Shown piece after piece: positions 25,067 through 33,144 of a stretch of 64,000 bases of DNA. Both the position numbers and the translations under genes were made by a program. Every line of letters starts with the position of its first letter. Position 1 is the first letter of the stretch. This DNA comes from Armatimonadota bacterium (lineage in GTDB: Bacteria; Armatimonadota; Fimbriimonadia; Fimbriimonadales; Fimbriimonadaceae): the NCBI GenBank assembly GCA_020161505.1, contig JAIUNY010000002.1, positions 124,001 through 188,000 of the forward strand. Reading direction: 5' to 3'. Below the pieces are notes generated by a model. That model ran no database searches, was not told where the DNA came from, and worked only from the letters and a program-made list of their open reading frames with translations.

Positions 25067-26356
25067 TTGAGGAAGTGGTGGATTTTCTTTGCCGCCGGTG
25101 CGGTAGTCGTCGGATGCGCAGGCGGTAGCGGACTGGGAACAGGAACAACCGGAAGCGGCGCAACAACAGGCGGTGCAACAACGGGCGGAACAACGGGCGC
25201 TGTGCGTTCGGTGCCCCGTGTTGAATTGCCGGGCGATGCCTCCGACGTTCGTGTCGTTTATCTCTCTGGCCAACAGCGACGCGCTGCTGGCTCCCAATAC
25301 GCCAAGCTGAACAACATTCGACTGGCCACGGGCGACGTCGACCAGATCCCTGGATCCGTGCAAGGCACACTCGATGGCGTCAACGTGAAGTTGGATGGCT
25401 ACACGGTGAACAAATATGCTTTTGGTCACACGTTGCCGACCGGTATCCAAGCCGCTCGCTACACCCAGCTTCGCTCCGAAGTCTGGCGACTGGTGGAAGA
25501 ACTCCCGAGCGGTGCCTTTGACACTCTGTTCACTGGCTCCTTCACCCTGCCGAATATCCCTGTTTCGGTTCCCCTCGCCCGCGGACGACAGTCCACCGTC
25601 CAGGTCTTCCTGAACGATGCCGCTCTCTTCCACGATGGCAACAATCTCATTTTCGATGAGACGCTCTTCAACGAAGACAACTTCCTTGATGTCGAGCCCG
25701 CCATCAACGGCTACTTCAGCGATATGGTCAGTTTCGACCTGAGCGGAGTCCCCGCTGGCGAGCGACCGCAAATGCAAAGCGGCGGAAACGCCACCAAGCT
25801 CATGCTGACGGGCGATGCCTGGGGCGTGGCGAATGGCGTCGGCACCGTCGGCTCCTTCGACATCATCAATCCTGGCTTCATCGAGTCGGGCGTTCTCACC
25901 AACCCAGTCGTCCTTCCGGACGGCACGGCTCCTGGAACCTACACGGTTCTCGAACCGGATCCGTCGGTGATCCCACCGACTGTCGTGCAAATCAGCGCCC
26001 TCCAAGGCCTGTGGCGCGACAGCAACGAAGTGCTGAAGAACCTGAGCGCGAACAACATGGTCATCTTCCCGACCACCCGCGCCAATGGTCAACACCAAGT
26101 CGTTGCCTGGAAGCGAAGCGGATCCTCGATCACCAAGATTTGGATCGGCCGAGCCACCCTCACCGGAACCACCAGTGGAACCGTGGAGCTGTGGAGCGCA
26201 GACCAACTTGACAACGGAACCGAGACCGGCAAGGTCACCGGAACCCTCACCAACTTCACCGTCGTCGGTGGAGTGATCAAGGATGGCGACTTCACCTTCA
26301 CCACACCGCCGACCGGCTTTGTGGGCTCGGGTAGTTTCGCTGTCTTCGCGAAGTAA
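25067..26356 (+). CDS. Predicted lipoprotein, first gene of the UBact/proteasome operon
   Basis: 429 aa from TTG 25067, which has AGGAG 6 nt upstream. A basic N-terminus (MRKWW) and hydrophobic stretch end in a lipobox, VVGC, near residue 17. A Gly/Thr-rich linker (about 20-45) then leads to a large domain that looks beta-rich. I do not recognise the domain. The C-terminal third alternates strands and Gly/Thr turns (SKVTGTLTNFTVVGG-like). The stop overlaps the dop start by one base (TAATG), so it is co-translated with dop although exported. This location is unusual for an envelope protein. Confidence 0.72.
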   Translation: MRKWWIFFAAGAVVVGCAGGSGLGTGTTGSGATTGGATTGGTTGAVRSVPRVELPGDASDVRVVYLSGQQRRAAGSQYAKLNNIRLATGDVDQIPGSVQGTLDGVNVKLDGYTVNKYAFGHTLPTGIQAARYTQLRSEVWRLVEELPSGAFDTLFTGSFTLPNIPVSVPLARGRQSTVQVFLNDAALFHDGNNLIFDETLFNEDNFLDVEPAINGYFSDMVSFDLSGVPAGERPQMQSGGNATKLMLTGDAWGVANGVGTVGSFDIINPGFIESGVLTNPVVLPDGTAPGTYTVLEPDPSVIPPTVVQISALQGLWRDSNEVLKNLSANNMVIFPTTRANGQHQVVAWKRSGSSITKIWIGRATLTGTTSGTVELWSADQLDNGTETGKVTGTLTNFTVVGGVIKDGDFTFTTPPTGFVGSGSFAVFAK

Positions 26357-27849
26357 TGCGGCCGATCCTCGCCGGAATTGAAACCGAGTACGGTTTCACC
26401 GTCGAGGGTCGATCCGTCCACGATCAAATAGACGACTCCATGGCCTTCGTCCGGGCATTCCCGGGCGGAGGCCTCTCGCTTTGGGACTACCGTTACGAAT
26501 CGCCTCGCCACGACTTGCGAGGATTTGATGTCAAGGCTCTCGCTTACGATGCCATCGACGCCCGATTCGACCAAGGCCGTGCCCGGCCTCCTGCCGCCGA
26601 AGAGCGCAGCGACCGAGTTCTCACCAATGGAGCCCGGTTCTACAACGACCACGGGCACCCAGAATATGCAACCCCCGAGTGTTTTTCGCTCCGGGAACTC
26701 ATGCTCCACGATCTCGCCGGAGAACGAGTGGTTCTTCAAGCCGCTCGCGCCTTTTCCGAGAAAATCGGGCGCGATGTGCGGGTCTACAAGAACAATACCG
26801 ACTATCACGGCGCCAGCTACGGTACCCACGAGAGCTACCTGGTTCCGCGCCGACACAGTTTCGCCGCACTGTATGAGGCTGTCACCCCACTCTTGATTGC
26901 CCGCCAGGTGGTCTGCGGAGTCGGAAAGGTTGGTGCAGAGGCTAAGGGGCCGGTTCGGTATCAACTCAGCGCGCGGGCCGATTTCATGCAAGAGGCATAC
27001 AACCTCGAAACCCTTGCCCGACGTCCCGTGTTTAACACCCGCGATGAGCCCCACGCTGATCCTGACCAGTGGATTCGGCTCCACGTGATCTGTGGTGATG
27101 CCAATCTGATCCCCTCGGCGACTCGACGCAAAGTCGGGCTCGTCAAGATCGCCTTGCATCTGCTGGATGCGGGGCTGGCTCCCACCTGGCGCATTCCCGA
27201 TCCCGCCGAATCCTTCCAACTCACGAGCCGGGATGCGGACGGAGAGGGTCGAATCGTGCTCGAAGGCATGAACTGGACCACTCCTCGTCAGGTTCTGGAG
27301 AGCTATCTGGACACCTTTGACGGGCTCAATTCGGGAGACGAGGAGCTGAAGAGCGTCGCGCGTGAGACCCGCCAGCTCCTCGAAGATCGAGTCACCCGAC
27401 CAGATGAGTTCCGTCGCCACGTAGACTGGGCCGCCAAGCGGTGGCTTCTCGATCAGTTCCGCGAGGCTGAGGGTCTCAGCTGGTTCGATCCATCCCTGCA
27501 ATCGCTCGATCTGGCGTACCACCTGCTCGACCGCGAAGAAGGACTCTTTTTCGGCTTGGTGGAGGCGGGCGAAGTGGAAGCAGAGATCCCCCTAGAGGAC
27601 GTGATCGAACGCGAAACCCAGGCATTTGAATGGGGTCGTGCGCATGTGCGCGGCCTCGCCGTCGAGAAGTTTGCCCCGCAGATCCGAACACTCACCTGGT
27701 CGAACATCACGTTTTCGGTGGGGGATGATCTTGTCACCGTGCCCTTGTTGCCTGACCTCCGCTACGATCCAGCAAGCCTCGGCGTAGAATCAGTCACAGA
27801 CTTCATTGCCGCAATTCGGTCTGCGAATGCGGCCCACGAAACCTCATGA
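26356..27849 (+). CDS. dop: Deamidase/depupylase Dop, UBact type
   Basis: This 497-aa protein belongs to the Dop/PafA family of carboxylate-amine ligase-like enzymes. It has the metal/ATP-binding GIETEYG (E9, E11), the Dop-type insert WDYRYESPRHDLRGFD (about 43-58), NGARFYNDHGHPEY with the catalytic Asp (D98), YKNNTDYHGASYGTHESYL and NTRDEPHAD. The insert and its context favour Dop over the ligase PafA. Dop turns a C-terminal Gln of the modifier into Glu and removes it from substrates. The next gene encodes a modifier ending in Gln, which fits. Its stop overlaps that gene as ATGA. Confidence 0.92.
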   Translation: MRPILAGIETEYGFTVEGRSVHDQIDDSMAFVRAFPGGGLSLWDYRYESPRHDLRGFDVKALAYDAIDARFDQGRARPPAAEERSDRVLTNGARFYNDHGHPEYATPECFSLRELMLHDLAGERVVLQAARAFSEKIGRDVRVYKNNTDYHGASYGTHESYLVPRRHSFAALYEAVTPLLIARQVVCGVGKVGAEAKGPVRYQLSARADFMQEAYNLETLARRPVFNTRDEPHADPDQWIRLHVICGDANLIPSATRRKVGLVKIALHLLDAGLAPTWRIPDPAESFQLTSRDADGEGRIVLEGMNWTTPRQVLESYLDTFDGLNSGDEELKSVARETRQLLEDRVTRPDEFRRHVDWAAKRWLLDQFREAEGLSWFDPSLQSLDLAYHLLDREEGLFFGLVEAGEVEAEIPLEDVIERETQAFEWGRAHVRGLAVEKFAPQIRTLTWSNITFSVGDDLVTVPLLPDLRYDPASLGVESVTDFIAAIRSANAAHETS

Positions 27850-28028
27850 TCAGTGCCGACCGACAAACTCAACGCGAGCCGGAATCTCCCGAGCGCAAGC
27901 TCGGCGATGGCGATGGCCCCAGCAAACCCGACATCACCCGCCCGACTGTGCCGAACGAGCTCCTGAAGCGGATGAAGAATGTCGACCCCGACCAGGCGAA
28001 GAAGTACCGCCAGCGATCTGGTCAATGA
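27846..28028 (+). CDS. ubact: UBact: Pup-like ubiquitin-analogous protein modifier
   Basis: A 60-aa, highly charged, Pro-rich and probably disordered protein with no cysteine. It ends KNVDPDQAKKYRQRSGQ. The pattern LLKRMKNVDPDQAKKYRQR-[TS]-G-[QE] is the one reported for UBact, the Pup-like modifier of Nitrospirae, Armatimonadetes and related phyla. The C-terminal Gln would need deamidation by the adjacent Dop before ligation to lysines. ATGA overlaps with dop and prcB on both sides make its place in the operon certain. Such genes are easily missed because they are short. Confidence 0.9.
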   Translation: MISADRQTQREPESPERKLGDGDGPSKPDITRPTVPNELLKRMKNVDPDQAKKYRQRSGQ

Positions 28029-28792
28029 GCGACCAGCGCTTGATTGGCGTCCGCCCTCCCGAGGATTTCGCGGAGTTGGTCGGATTTGACCTCGGCTCCG
28101 TGCCCTCGCCCGACGAGCATGTCCACGGCACCACCGTGATGGCATTGCTGTTCGATGGCGGTGCCGTCGTGGTCGCCGACCGACGGGCCACGATGGGGAA
28201 CCTCATCATGTACGAGGCCGCCGAGAAGATTGAAATCCTTGACGACCAAACCGTCGTGGCAATCAGTGGAGCCTACGCCCGGTCGATCGAGGTTTGCCGG
28301 TATCTGAAGCACGCCTTCAAGTATTACGAGCGGCTGAATCAGTTCGAAATTTCGATGGAAGGCAAGCTGATGGAGATTTCTCGGGCGCTTGCCGGGAATC
28401 TGCCGATGGCGATGCAAGGGGGCGTCTTCTTGCCAATCGCCGCGGCATACGACAAGAAGTCAGGAGACTTTGGCGTCTATTTCTTCGACACCGCCGGTGC
28501 CCGATTCATGGGCGCGGATTACGCCACCGCTGGCTCTGGCTCGGAACGTATTCGCGGCGTCTTTGAATACATCGCCCGAGTGAAAGGCCCCTGGCGCACC
28601 CGTCCTCAGGAGGACGTGCTGGTCGATGCCCTCACCATGCTCGATCTTGCTGCCGAGATGGACTCCGCCACCGGAGGCTCCCGCCGAGCCACTCCCAGCG
28701 TGTGCATCCTCACCGCCGAAGGAGCCACCGTTCTCTCCGAAGCCCAGGTCAAAGAAACCCTCGCCAAGCTCCCGGATTCGATGCGGGTTTAG
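28025..28792 (+). CDS. prcB: Proteasome beta subunit PrcB
   Basis: A 255-aa Ntn-hydrolase. A 35-residue propeptide ends in HVHG, and T36 would be the mature N-terminal nucleophile (TTVMALLFDGG). Relative to that Thr1, D17 (ADRRAT) and K33 (EKIEI) are in place, as is the SGS motif. A longer reading to 27806 is rejected because ATG 28025 overlaps the ubact stop (ATGA). The subunit should form the proteolytic beta rings of a 20S-type proteasome. No prcA follows: a terminator and the convergent rpsI gene end the locus. Confidence 0.95.
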   Translation: MSDQRLIGVRPPEDFAELVGFDLGSVPSPDEHVHGTTVMALLFDGGAVVVADRRATMGNLIMYEAAEKIEILDDQTVVAISGAYARSIEVCRYLKHAFKYYERLNQFEISMEGKLMEISRALAGNLPMAMQGGVFLPIAAAYDKKSGDFGVYFFDTAGARFMGADYATAGSGSERIRGVFEYIARVKGPWRTRPQEDVLVDALTMLDLAAEMDSATGGSRRATPSVCILTAEGATVLSEAQVKETLAKLPDSMRV

Positions 28793-28812
28793 CACCTTGG
28801 CGAGGTTTGCTA

Positions 28813-28857
28813 AGCAAATCACCCCTGGCTCGAAGTGAGACCAGGGGTGAATTGTTT
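28813..28857. terminator. Terminator after prcB
   Basis: A stem of TCACCCCTGG (28819-28828) with CCAGGGGTGA (28841-28850), extendable by A/T pairs on both sides, then ATTGTTT. It separates prcB from the convergent ribosomal operon and may serve both. Confidence 0.8.
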
Positions 28858-28913
28858 CGGGAAGACCGGTTTCCCATCTATCCCAGACAGGAAACCGAAC
28901 CGAACCAGGCGCC

Positions 28914-29315
28914 TTAGCGCTTGACGAACTGGAAGCCGCGACGGGCCTTCTTTCGACCGTACTTCTTGCGTTCCTTCACACGAGCGTCTCGCGTCAGGAA
29001 TCCACCGGCTCGAAGCTCCTTGCGGAGATTCTCGTCGCGGGCCACGAGGGCGCGAGAGATGCCGAGCTTGACGGCACCGGCTTGGCCGACAACACCGCCG
29101 CCCTTGACTTTGGCGCGGACGTTGAACTTGCCATCAATCGCCAGGGCCACGAGCGGGCTCTTGACGAGGATCTCGAGGACGGGACGGCAGAGATAAGCCT
29201 TGAAGTCGCGATCGTTGATCGTGATCAGGCCTTCACCTGGCTCGATCCACACGCGGGCAACCGCGCTCTTGCGGCGGCCAGTTCCGTAATTCTGATTCGG
29301 GTTAGAAGGTCGCAT
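28914..29315 (-). CDS. rpsI: 30S ribosomal protein S9
   Basis: 133 aa, full length. The conserved [18 protein letters not shown]-terminus and the basic C-terminal tail ending FQFVKR, which reaches the P-site tRNA, are both present. It follows rplM by 6 nt and is the last gene of the rpmJ-to-rpsI run. Confidence 0.97.
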   Translation of the reverse strand: MRPSNPNQNYGTGRRKSAVARVWIEPGEGLITINDRDFKAYLCRPVLEILVKSPLVALAIDGKFNVRAKVKGGGVVGQAGAVKLGISRALVARDENLRKELRAGGFLTRDARVKERKKYGRKKARRGFQFVKR

Positions 29316-29321
29316 AACGTT

Positions 29322-29756
29322 TTACTTGGTCACCTTGAGGGGTTGGGGGTTCTGGGCGGCGTGCGGATGATCCGGGCCGGAATACACTTTGAGCTTCTTG
29401 ATGCTCTGTCGACCGAGTCGGCCCTTGGGCGACATGCCCCAGACCGTCTTTTCGATCAAGCGAACCGGATTGGTCTCCAGCATATCTTGGCGGCTGATGT
29501 TGCGGAGTCCGCCCGGCCAGCCAGTGTGCCAGTAGATGAGTTCCTTACCCTTGGAGCCGGTGAGGATGGCCTTATCCGCGTTAATGACAATGACGAAGTC
29601 GCCGTTGTCGACGTGGTAAGTGAAGTCTGCTTTGTGCTTGCCCCGCAGAATCTGCGCGACCTGCGCGGCCAAGCGACCGACGGGGATGCCGGTTGCATCC
29701 ACGACGTGCCACTTGTGAACCACCGTTTCCGGCTTGGCTGTTGTCGTTCTATTCAT
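29322..29756 (-). CDS. rplM: 50S ribosomal protein L13
   Basis: 144 aa from ATG 29756. KWHVVDATGIPVGRLAAQVAQILRGKHK and GMSPKGRLGRQSIKKLKVYSGPDHPH are family hallmarks. The start lies 8 nt inside the end of truA, so the two are translationally linked. A longer frame to 29807 is not needed. Confidence 0.97.
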   Translation of the reverse strand: MNRTTTAKPETVVHKWHVVDATGIPVGRLAAQVAQILRGKHKADFTYHVDNGDFVIVINADKAILTGSKGKELIYWHTGWPGGLRNISRQDMLETNPVRLIEKTVWGMSPKGRLGRQSIKKLKVYSGPDHPHAAQNPQPLKVTK

Positions 29757-30588
29757 CGTTATCTTCCCGTATCCCCTCCGCAAGCGAAGGGAAAATTCTA
29801 TGGTCACGAGGGTGCCTGCCGTACTTGATTTTCATCAAAGTCAACCCGCAGGCGGGGAGCAAGGTGGGCCACTTAATCTGCGCGCGATCGCGCTGGGCCA
29901 GGAGATCATCAATCCAATCTGGCGCGTACTTTCCGCGCCCGATCTCCCATAAACTTCCACTTATCCGTCGCATCATGCCTCGAACGAATGCCGTACCGAC
30001 CACATCAATCCAGACTTCATCCCGCACGTGGCGGACATCCACTTTGTACAAAGTGCGCACAGAGGTTTGATGGGGCTCAAGCAACTGGCTGAAGGCCAAG
30101 AAGTTGTGTTCCCCCACCAGACGAGCGGCTCCGGCTTGCATGGCGGCAATATCAAGATTCTTCCCATAGAACCATGTGTAGCGCATGCGGTGCGGATCCC
30201 GATCGCCCATCATAATGCGGAAGCGATAGAACCGATTTTGGGCCGAAAACCGACTGTGAAAGTCGTTCGGCACTTCATCTGCTCCCAGAACCGTGAGGTC
30301 GCGGGGCAGAACCTGGTTGATCGCACGAGGCCATCGCTCGGCGGGGAGGTCGATCTTCTGGTCGAAGTGACACACCTGTCCGCGTGCATGGGCTCCGCTA
30401 TCTGTGCGGCTGGCACCTGTGATCTCAACATCCTCGCCCGAGACCTGGCGAACTCCCTCTGTCAATGTGCGGTGGACAGTTCTCTGTCCGGCCTGCGGCG
30501 CCCAGCCGCAGAAGTCAGTGCCGTCGTAAGCGACGACGAATCGAATTCGTTTAGTCGACAAGCTCAAGAACAGCCGTCGGAGCCGCAT
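29749..30588 (-). CDS. truA: tRNA pseudouridine(38-40) synthase TruA
   Basis: About 279 aa. The catalytic Asp sits in GASRTDSGAHARGQ (D63 from this start). The YDGTDFCGW N-terminal motif and C-terminal FVRGMMRRISGSLWEIGRG are typical. ATG 30588 overlaps the end of rplQ by 38 nt; TTG 30561 (MSTKRIRFVVAYDG) would give a more typical N-terminus, so the start is uncertain. It lies between rplQ and rplM, as in many Gram-positive bacteria. Confidence 0.94.
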   Translation of the reverse strand: MRLRRLFLSLSTKRIRFVVAYDGTDFCGWAPQAGQRTVHRTLTEGVRQVSGEDVEITGASRTDSGAHARGQVCHFDQKIDLPAERWPRAINQVLPRDLTVLGADEVPNDFHSRFSAQNRFYRFRIMMGDRDPHRMRYTWFYGKNLDIAAMQAGAARLVGEHNFLAFSQLLEPHQTSVRTLYKVDVRHVRDEVWIDVVGTAFVRGMMRRISGSLWEIGRGKYAPDWIDDLLAQRDRAQIKWPTLLPACGLTLMKIKYGRHPRDHRIFPSLAEGIREDNDE

Positions 30589-31000
30589 CGCCTCGGCGAA
30601 CGCCGGTGCGAGTGAGGCGGGTGTAACCGCCGTTGCGATCCTTGAACCGAGGAGCCACGTTGTCGAACAAGTGAGCCACCAGGTCTTCGCCGTTGATCAG
30701 GCTGCGATCTTGCAGGATTTGGAGCTTTTCCGCATCCGTCTTGCCCGCCAGGGCCTTGAGCGGCTTCGGTGTGCTCTTGCTGTGACCCACGAGGATCTTG
30801 CGAGCCTCTCGGCGCGCCGTCAAGGTGTCGGCCTTACCCAAGGTGATGAGCTGCTCAACAATTCTGCGGAGTTCCTTGCTTCGCCCCACCGTGGTGTGAA
30901 CATAGCCGTGCCGCACAAACTGGCGAGCCAGGTTGGTGAGCAGAGCTCGCCGCTGATCGCTCGGCAAGCCTAGTTTTCGTCGGTCGATCTTGTGTCGCAT
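30551..31000 (-). CDS. rplQ: 50S ribosomal protein L17
   Basis: 149 aa. The MRHKIDRRKLGLPSDQRRALLTNLARQ opening is diagnostic. The C-terminal GYTRLTRTGVRRGDAAPTAVLELV fits full-length bacterial L17. It follows rpoA by 42 nt. Confidence 0.97.
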   Translation of the reverse strand: MRHKIDRRKLGLPSDQRRALLTNLARQFVRHGYVHTTVGRSKELRRIVEQLITLGKADTLTARREARKILVGHSKSTPKPLKALAGKTDAEKLQILQDRSLINGEDLVAHLFDNVAPRFKDRNGGYTRLTRTGVRRGDAAPTAVLELVD

Positions 31001-31042
31001 ACTGGTTCCTTAAATCGTTATCGTGGGCAGAGCTTGCCGAAC

Positions 31043-32026
31043 TTAGAAGTCGTCGTCCTCCAGGGAGTCGATGCTGATGTAGCCACCCTTGCTTGGCTTC
31101 AGCTCGATACCGTGCTCTTCGAGCTTGTCGCGCACCTCGGTAAGAGACTTCTTACCAAAACCGCGGATGCCGTTCAGGTCGGCTTCCGTCACCAGGGCGA
31201 GTTGCCGCAGATTCAGGATGCCCGCACGTCGGAGGCAGTTAAAGGTTCGCTGGCTCAAGTCCAGCTCTTCAATCTTGATGTCGGGGACGTTGGTCAGCTC
31301 TTCGGCCGCATCGCTGGTGTCGATGAAGACGTCCTCCATGCTCGGTCGACCCAGGTCGAAGAACATGCGGAAGTAGCGGTCCAGAATTTGAGCTGCTTGG
31401 GTCACCGCGTCGTTCGGCGGCAGAGCTCCGTTCGTCCAGACTTCGAGCACCAAGCGCTCGTAGTCAATCCGTTGGCCAACACGAGTCGCTTCGACCGTGT
31501 AGTTGACCTTCTTGACTGGGGTGTACTGGCTTCCCATGGTCAGGATGCCGATCATGCCCTTGTACTTCTCTTGCTTCTCCGGCAGAACGTAGCCCGTGCC
31601 AATGCTCGCGTAGAGTTCAGCGGTCAGGGTGGCGCCCTTTTCGCTGATCGTCGCGAGGTACATCTCGGGATTCACGATCTCGACACCCTCCGGGCAGACG
31701 ATGTCCGCACCTGTCACCCGACCGGGGCCGGTGACATCAATCTTGAGAATGATCTCCTCCGGAAGCTCCAGATCCGGATCCACCGCAATCGCGATGTCCT
31801 TGAGGTTGAGCAGAAACTCGGTCGTATCTTCCTTCAGACCAGGAATCGCCGCGAACTCATGGAAAACCTTCTCGATGCGCACCGCGTTGACGGCGGCGCC
31901 AGCAATCGAGCTCAGCAGCACTCGGCGAAGAGCGTTGCCAATGGTTTGGCCGTAACCACGCTCAAGCGGCTCCAGCACAAACTTTGCGTAATCGTGTTCC
32001 AGTTCGAGGGTCTGAATATGGGGCAT
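31043..32026 (-). CDS. rpoA: RNA polymerase alpha subunit
   Basis: 327 aa. The N-terminal dimerisation domain (about 1-230) includes FVLEPLERGYGQTIGNALRRVLLSS. The C-terminal alpha-CTD with its HhH fold contains LDLSQRTFNCLRRAGI and IRGFGKKSLTEVRDKL, used for UP-element and activator contacts. rpsK ends only 30 nt upstream, so rpsD, which usually lies between them, is absent here. Confidence 0.97.
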   Translation of the reverse strand: MPHIQTLELEHDYAKFVLEPLERGYGQTIGNALRRVLLSSIAGAAVNAVRIEKVFHEFAAIPGLKEDTTEFLLNLKDIAIAVDPDLELPEEIILKIDVTGPGRVTGADIVCPEGVEIVNPEMYLATISEKGATLTAELYASIGTGYVLPEKQEKYKGMIGILTMGSQYTPVKKVNYTVEATRVGQRIDYERLVLEVWTNGALPPNDAVTQAAQILDRYFRMFFDLGRPSMEDVFIDTSDAAEELTNVPDIKIEELDLSQRTFNCLRRAGILNLRQLALVTEADLNGIRGFGKKSLTEVRDKLEEHGIELKPSKGGYISIDSLEDDDF

Positions 32027-32056
32027 CGTAATCCTTGTCGAGAGGGGGTCGGGCGT

Positions 32057-32449
32057 TTAGACGCGGCGCTTCTTGGGAGGGCGGCAACCGTTGTGCGGAA
32101 CCGGGGTGACGTCGCGGAGCGACTTCACTTCCAGACCGTTCGCATGGAGCGAGCGGATTGCCGTTTCGCGTCCACCACCGGGGCCGGAGACGTACACGTC
32201 TACCGACTTCATCTGGTGAGCGCCCGCCTTCTTGGCAGCGTTCTCAGCGGCGAGCTGAGCCGCGAACGGGGTGCCCTTTCGGCTTCCCTTGAAGCCCACG
32301 TGTCCGGCACTTGCCCAGCAGAGCGCATTGCCCTGAGGATCGGTGATCGTGACGATCGTGTTGTTAAACGTCGAGTGAATGTAGGCGTTGCCGTGAGCGA
32401 CGGGACGCTTCTCTTTTGCCTTACCGCGAGTAGTTTGCTTGCGTGCCAT
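32057..32449 (-). CDS. rpsK: 30S ribosomal protein S11
   Basis: 130 aa with a basic N-terminus ([15 protein letters not shown]). It has [20 protein letters not shown], the [24 protein letters not shown] helix and the C-terminal [15 protein letters not shown]. Canonical length. Confidence 0.97.
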   Translation of the reverse strand: MARKQTTRGKAKEKRPVAHGNAYIHSTFNNTIVTITDPQGNALCWASAGHVGFKGSRKGTPFAAQLAAENAAKKAGAHQMKSVDVYVSGPGGGRETAIRSLHANGLEVKSLRDVTPVPHNGCRPPKKRRV

Positions 32450-32459
32450 GTCTCAGTCC

Positions 32460-32837
32460 TTACTTCTTCGCCTTCTTCTTGCCGGCAACCGTCTTGGCCT
32501 TGCCCTTGCGCGTTCGAGCATTGCTTCGCGTGCGCTGACCATGAACCGGGAGACCGCGGCGATGGCGCAGGCCACGGTAACAACCGATTTCCATCAGTCG
32601 GCGAATGTTGCTGAAAACTTCGCGGCGAAGATCACCCTCCACCTGGTAGTCGGCATCAATGATGTTTCGGAGCTTTGCCACATCGTCTTCGCTCAACTCA
32701 CGAACCTTCGTTCGCGGGTCAAGCCCTGACTTCTCAACAATCTCCGTGGCCTTCTTCGGGCCAATCCCATAGATGCTTTGAAGACCGTAATAAAGGCCTT
32801 TGTCTCGGGGAAGGTCTACACCTGCAATACGCGCCAT
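32460..32837 (-). CDS. rpsM: 30S ribosomal protein S13
   Basis: 125 aa. [14 protein letters not shown], the helix-two-turn-helix [11 protein letters not shown] and the [24 protein letters not shown] tail identify S13. It sits between rpmJ and rpsK in the conserved order. Confidence 0.97.
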   Translation of the reverse strand: MARIAGVDLPRDKGLYYGLQSIYGIGPKKATEIVEKSGLDPRTKVRELSEDDVAKLRNIIDADYQVEGDLRREVFSNIRRLMEIGCYRGLRHRRGLPVHGQRTRSNARTRKGKAKTVAGKKKAKK

Positions 32838-32855
32838 CGCTGAATTCTTCCTGTC

Positions 32856-32969
32856 TTATCCTTGTCGCTGCTTATGCTTCGGGTTGATGCAGATCACACG
32901 CACTACACCGGATCTTTTGATGATCTTGCACTTATCGCACATCTTCTTAACACTGGCCCGAACTTTCAT
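32856..32969 (-). CDS. rpmJ: 50S ribosomal protein L36
   Basis: 37 aa. It begins [19 protein letters not shown] and ends NPKHKQRQG, with the C-x2-C pair, later Cys and His that bind zinc. GGAGG lies 7 nt before the ATG. It is the first gene of the minus-strand block down to rpsI; infA, its normal upstream partner, is 5 kb away. Confidence 0.96.
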   Translation of the reverse strand: MKVRASVKKMCDKCKIIKRSGVVRVICINPKHKQRQG

Positions 32970-33072
32970 TGCGTTTCCTCCCAGATCCCGCGACTTTCGC
33001 CCACAAAGAGGCGTCTGACTTACCAGGGGAACTGGAAACCGCCAGGGACAAAGAGCCCCGACGCAAGGGAGA

Positions 33073-33078
33073 ATTATA
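33073..33078 (-). promoter_or_regulatory. -10 box of the rpmJ-rpsM-rpsK-rpoA-rplQ operon
   Basis: A perfect TATAAT on the minus strand, 103 nt before the rpmJ ATG. The break in the ribosomal cluster would need a new promoter here. The -35 is not clear. Confidence 0.5.
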
Positions 33079-33144
33079 CCGATGAACCTGCCGCGATGCT
33101 TGGTTCACCAGAAGATCGGGAGGAAGGACCCGATTGCCGCCCTA

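Noticed and set aside
24599-27522. Long minus-strand frames opposite the lipoprotein and dop genes
   Set aside because: Composition is typical of antisense frames (Gly/Val/Arg/His), with no ribosome site and no family match. The plus-strand genes have clear motifs.
27806-28024. Longer N-terminus for PrcB starting at 27806
   Set aside because: That part overlaps dop and ubact in another frame and is Arg/Pro-rich. The ATG at 28025 gives an ATGA junction and a normal-length propeptide.
30992-32614. 540-aa plus-strand frame opposite rpoA and rpsK-rpsM
   Set aside because: The minus strand holds conserved ribosomal and polymerase genes. The antisense frame has no recognisable domain.
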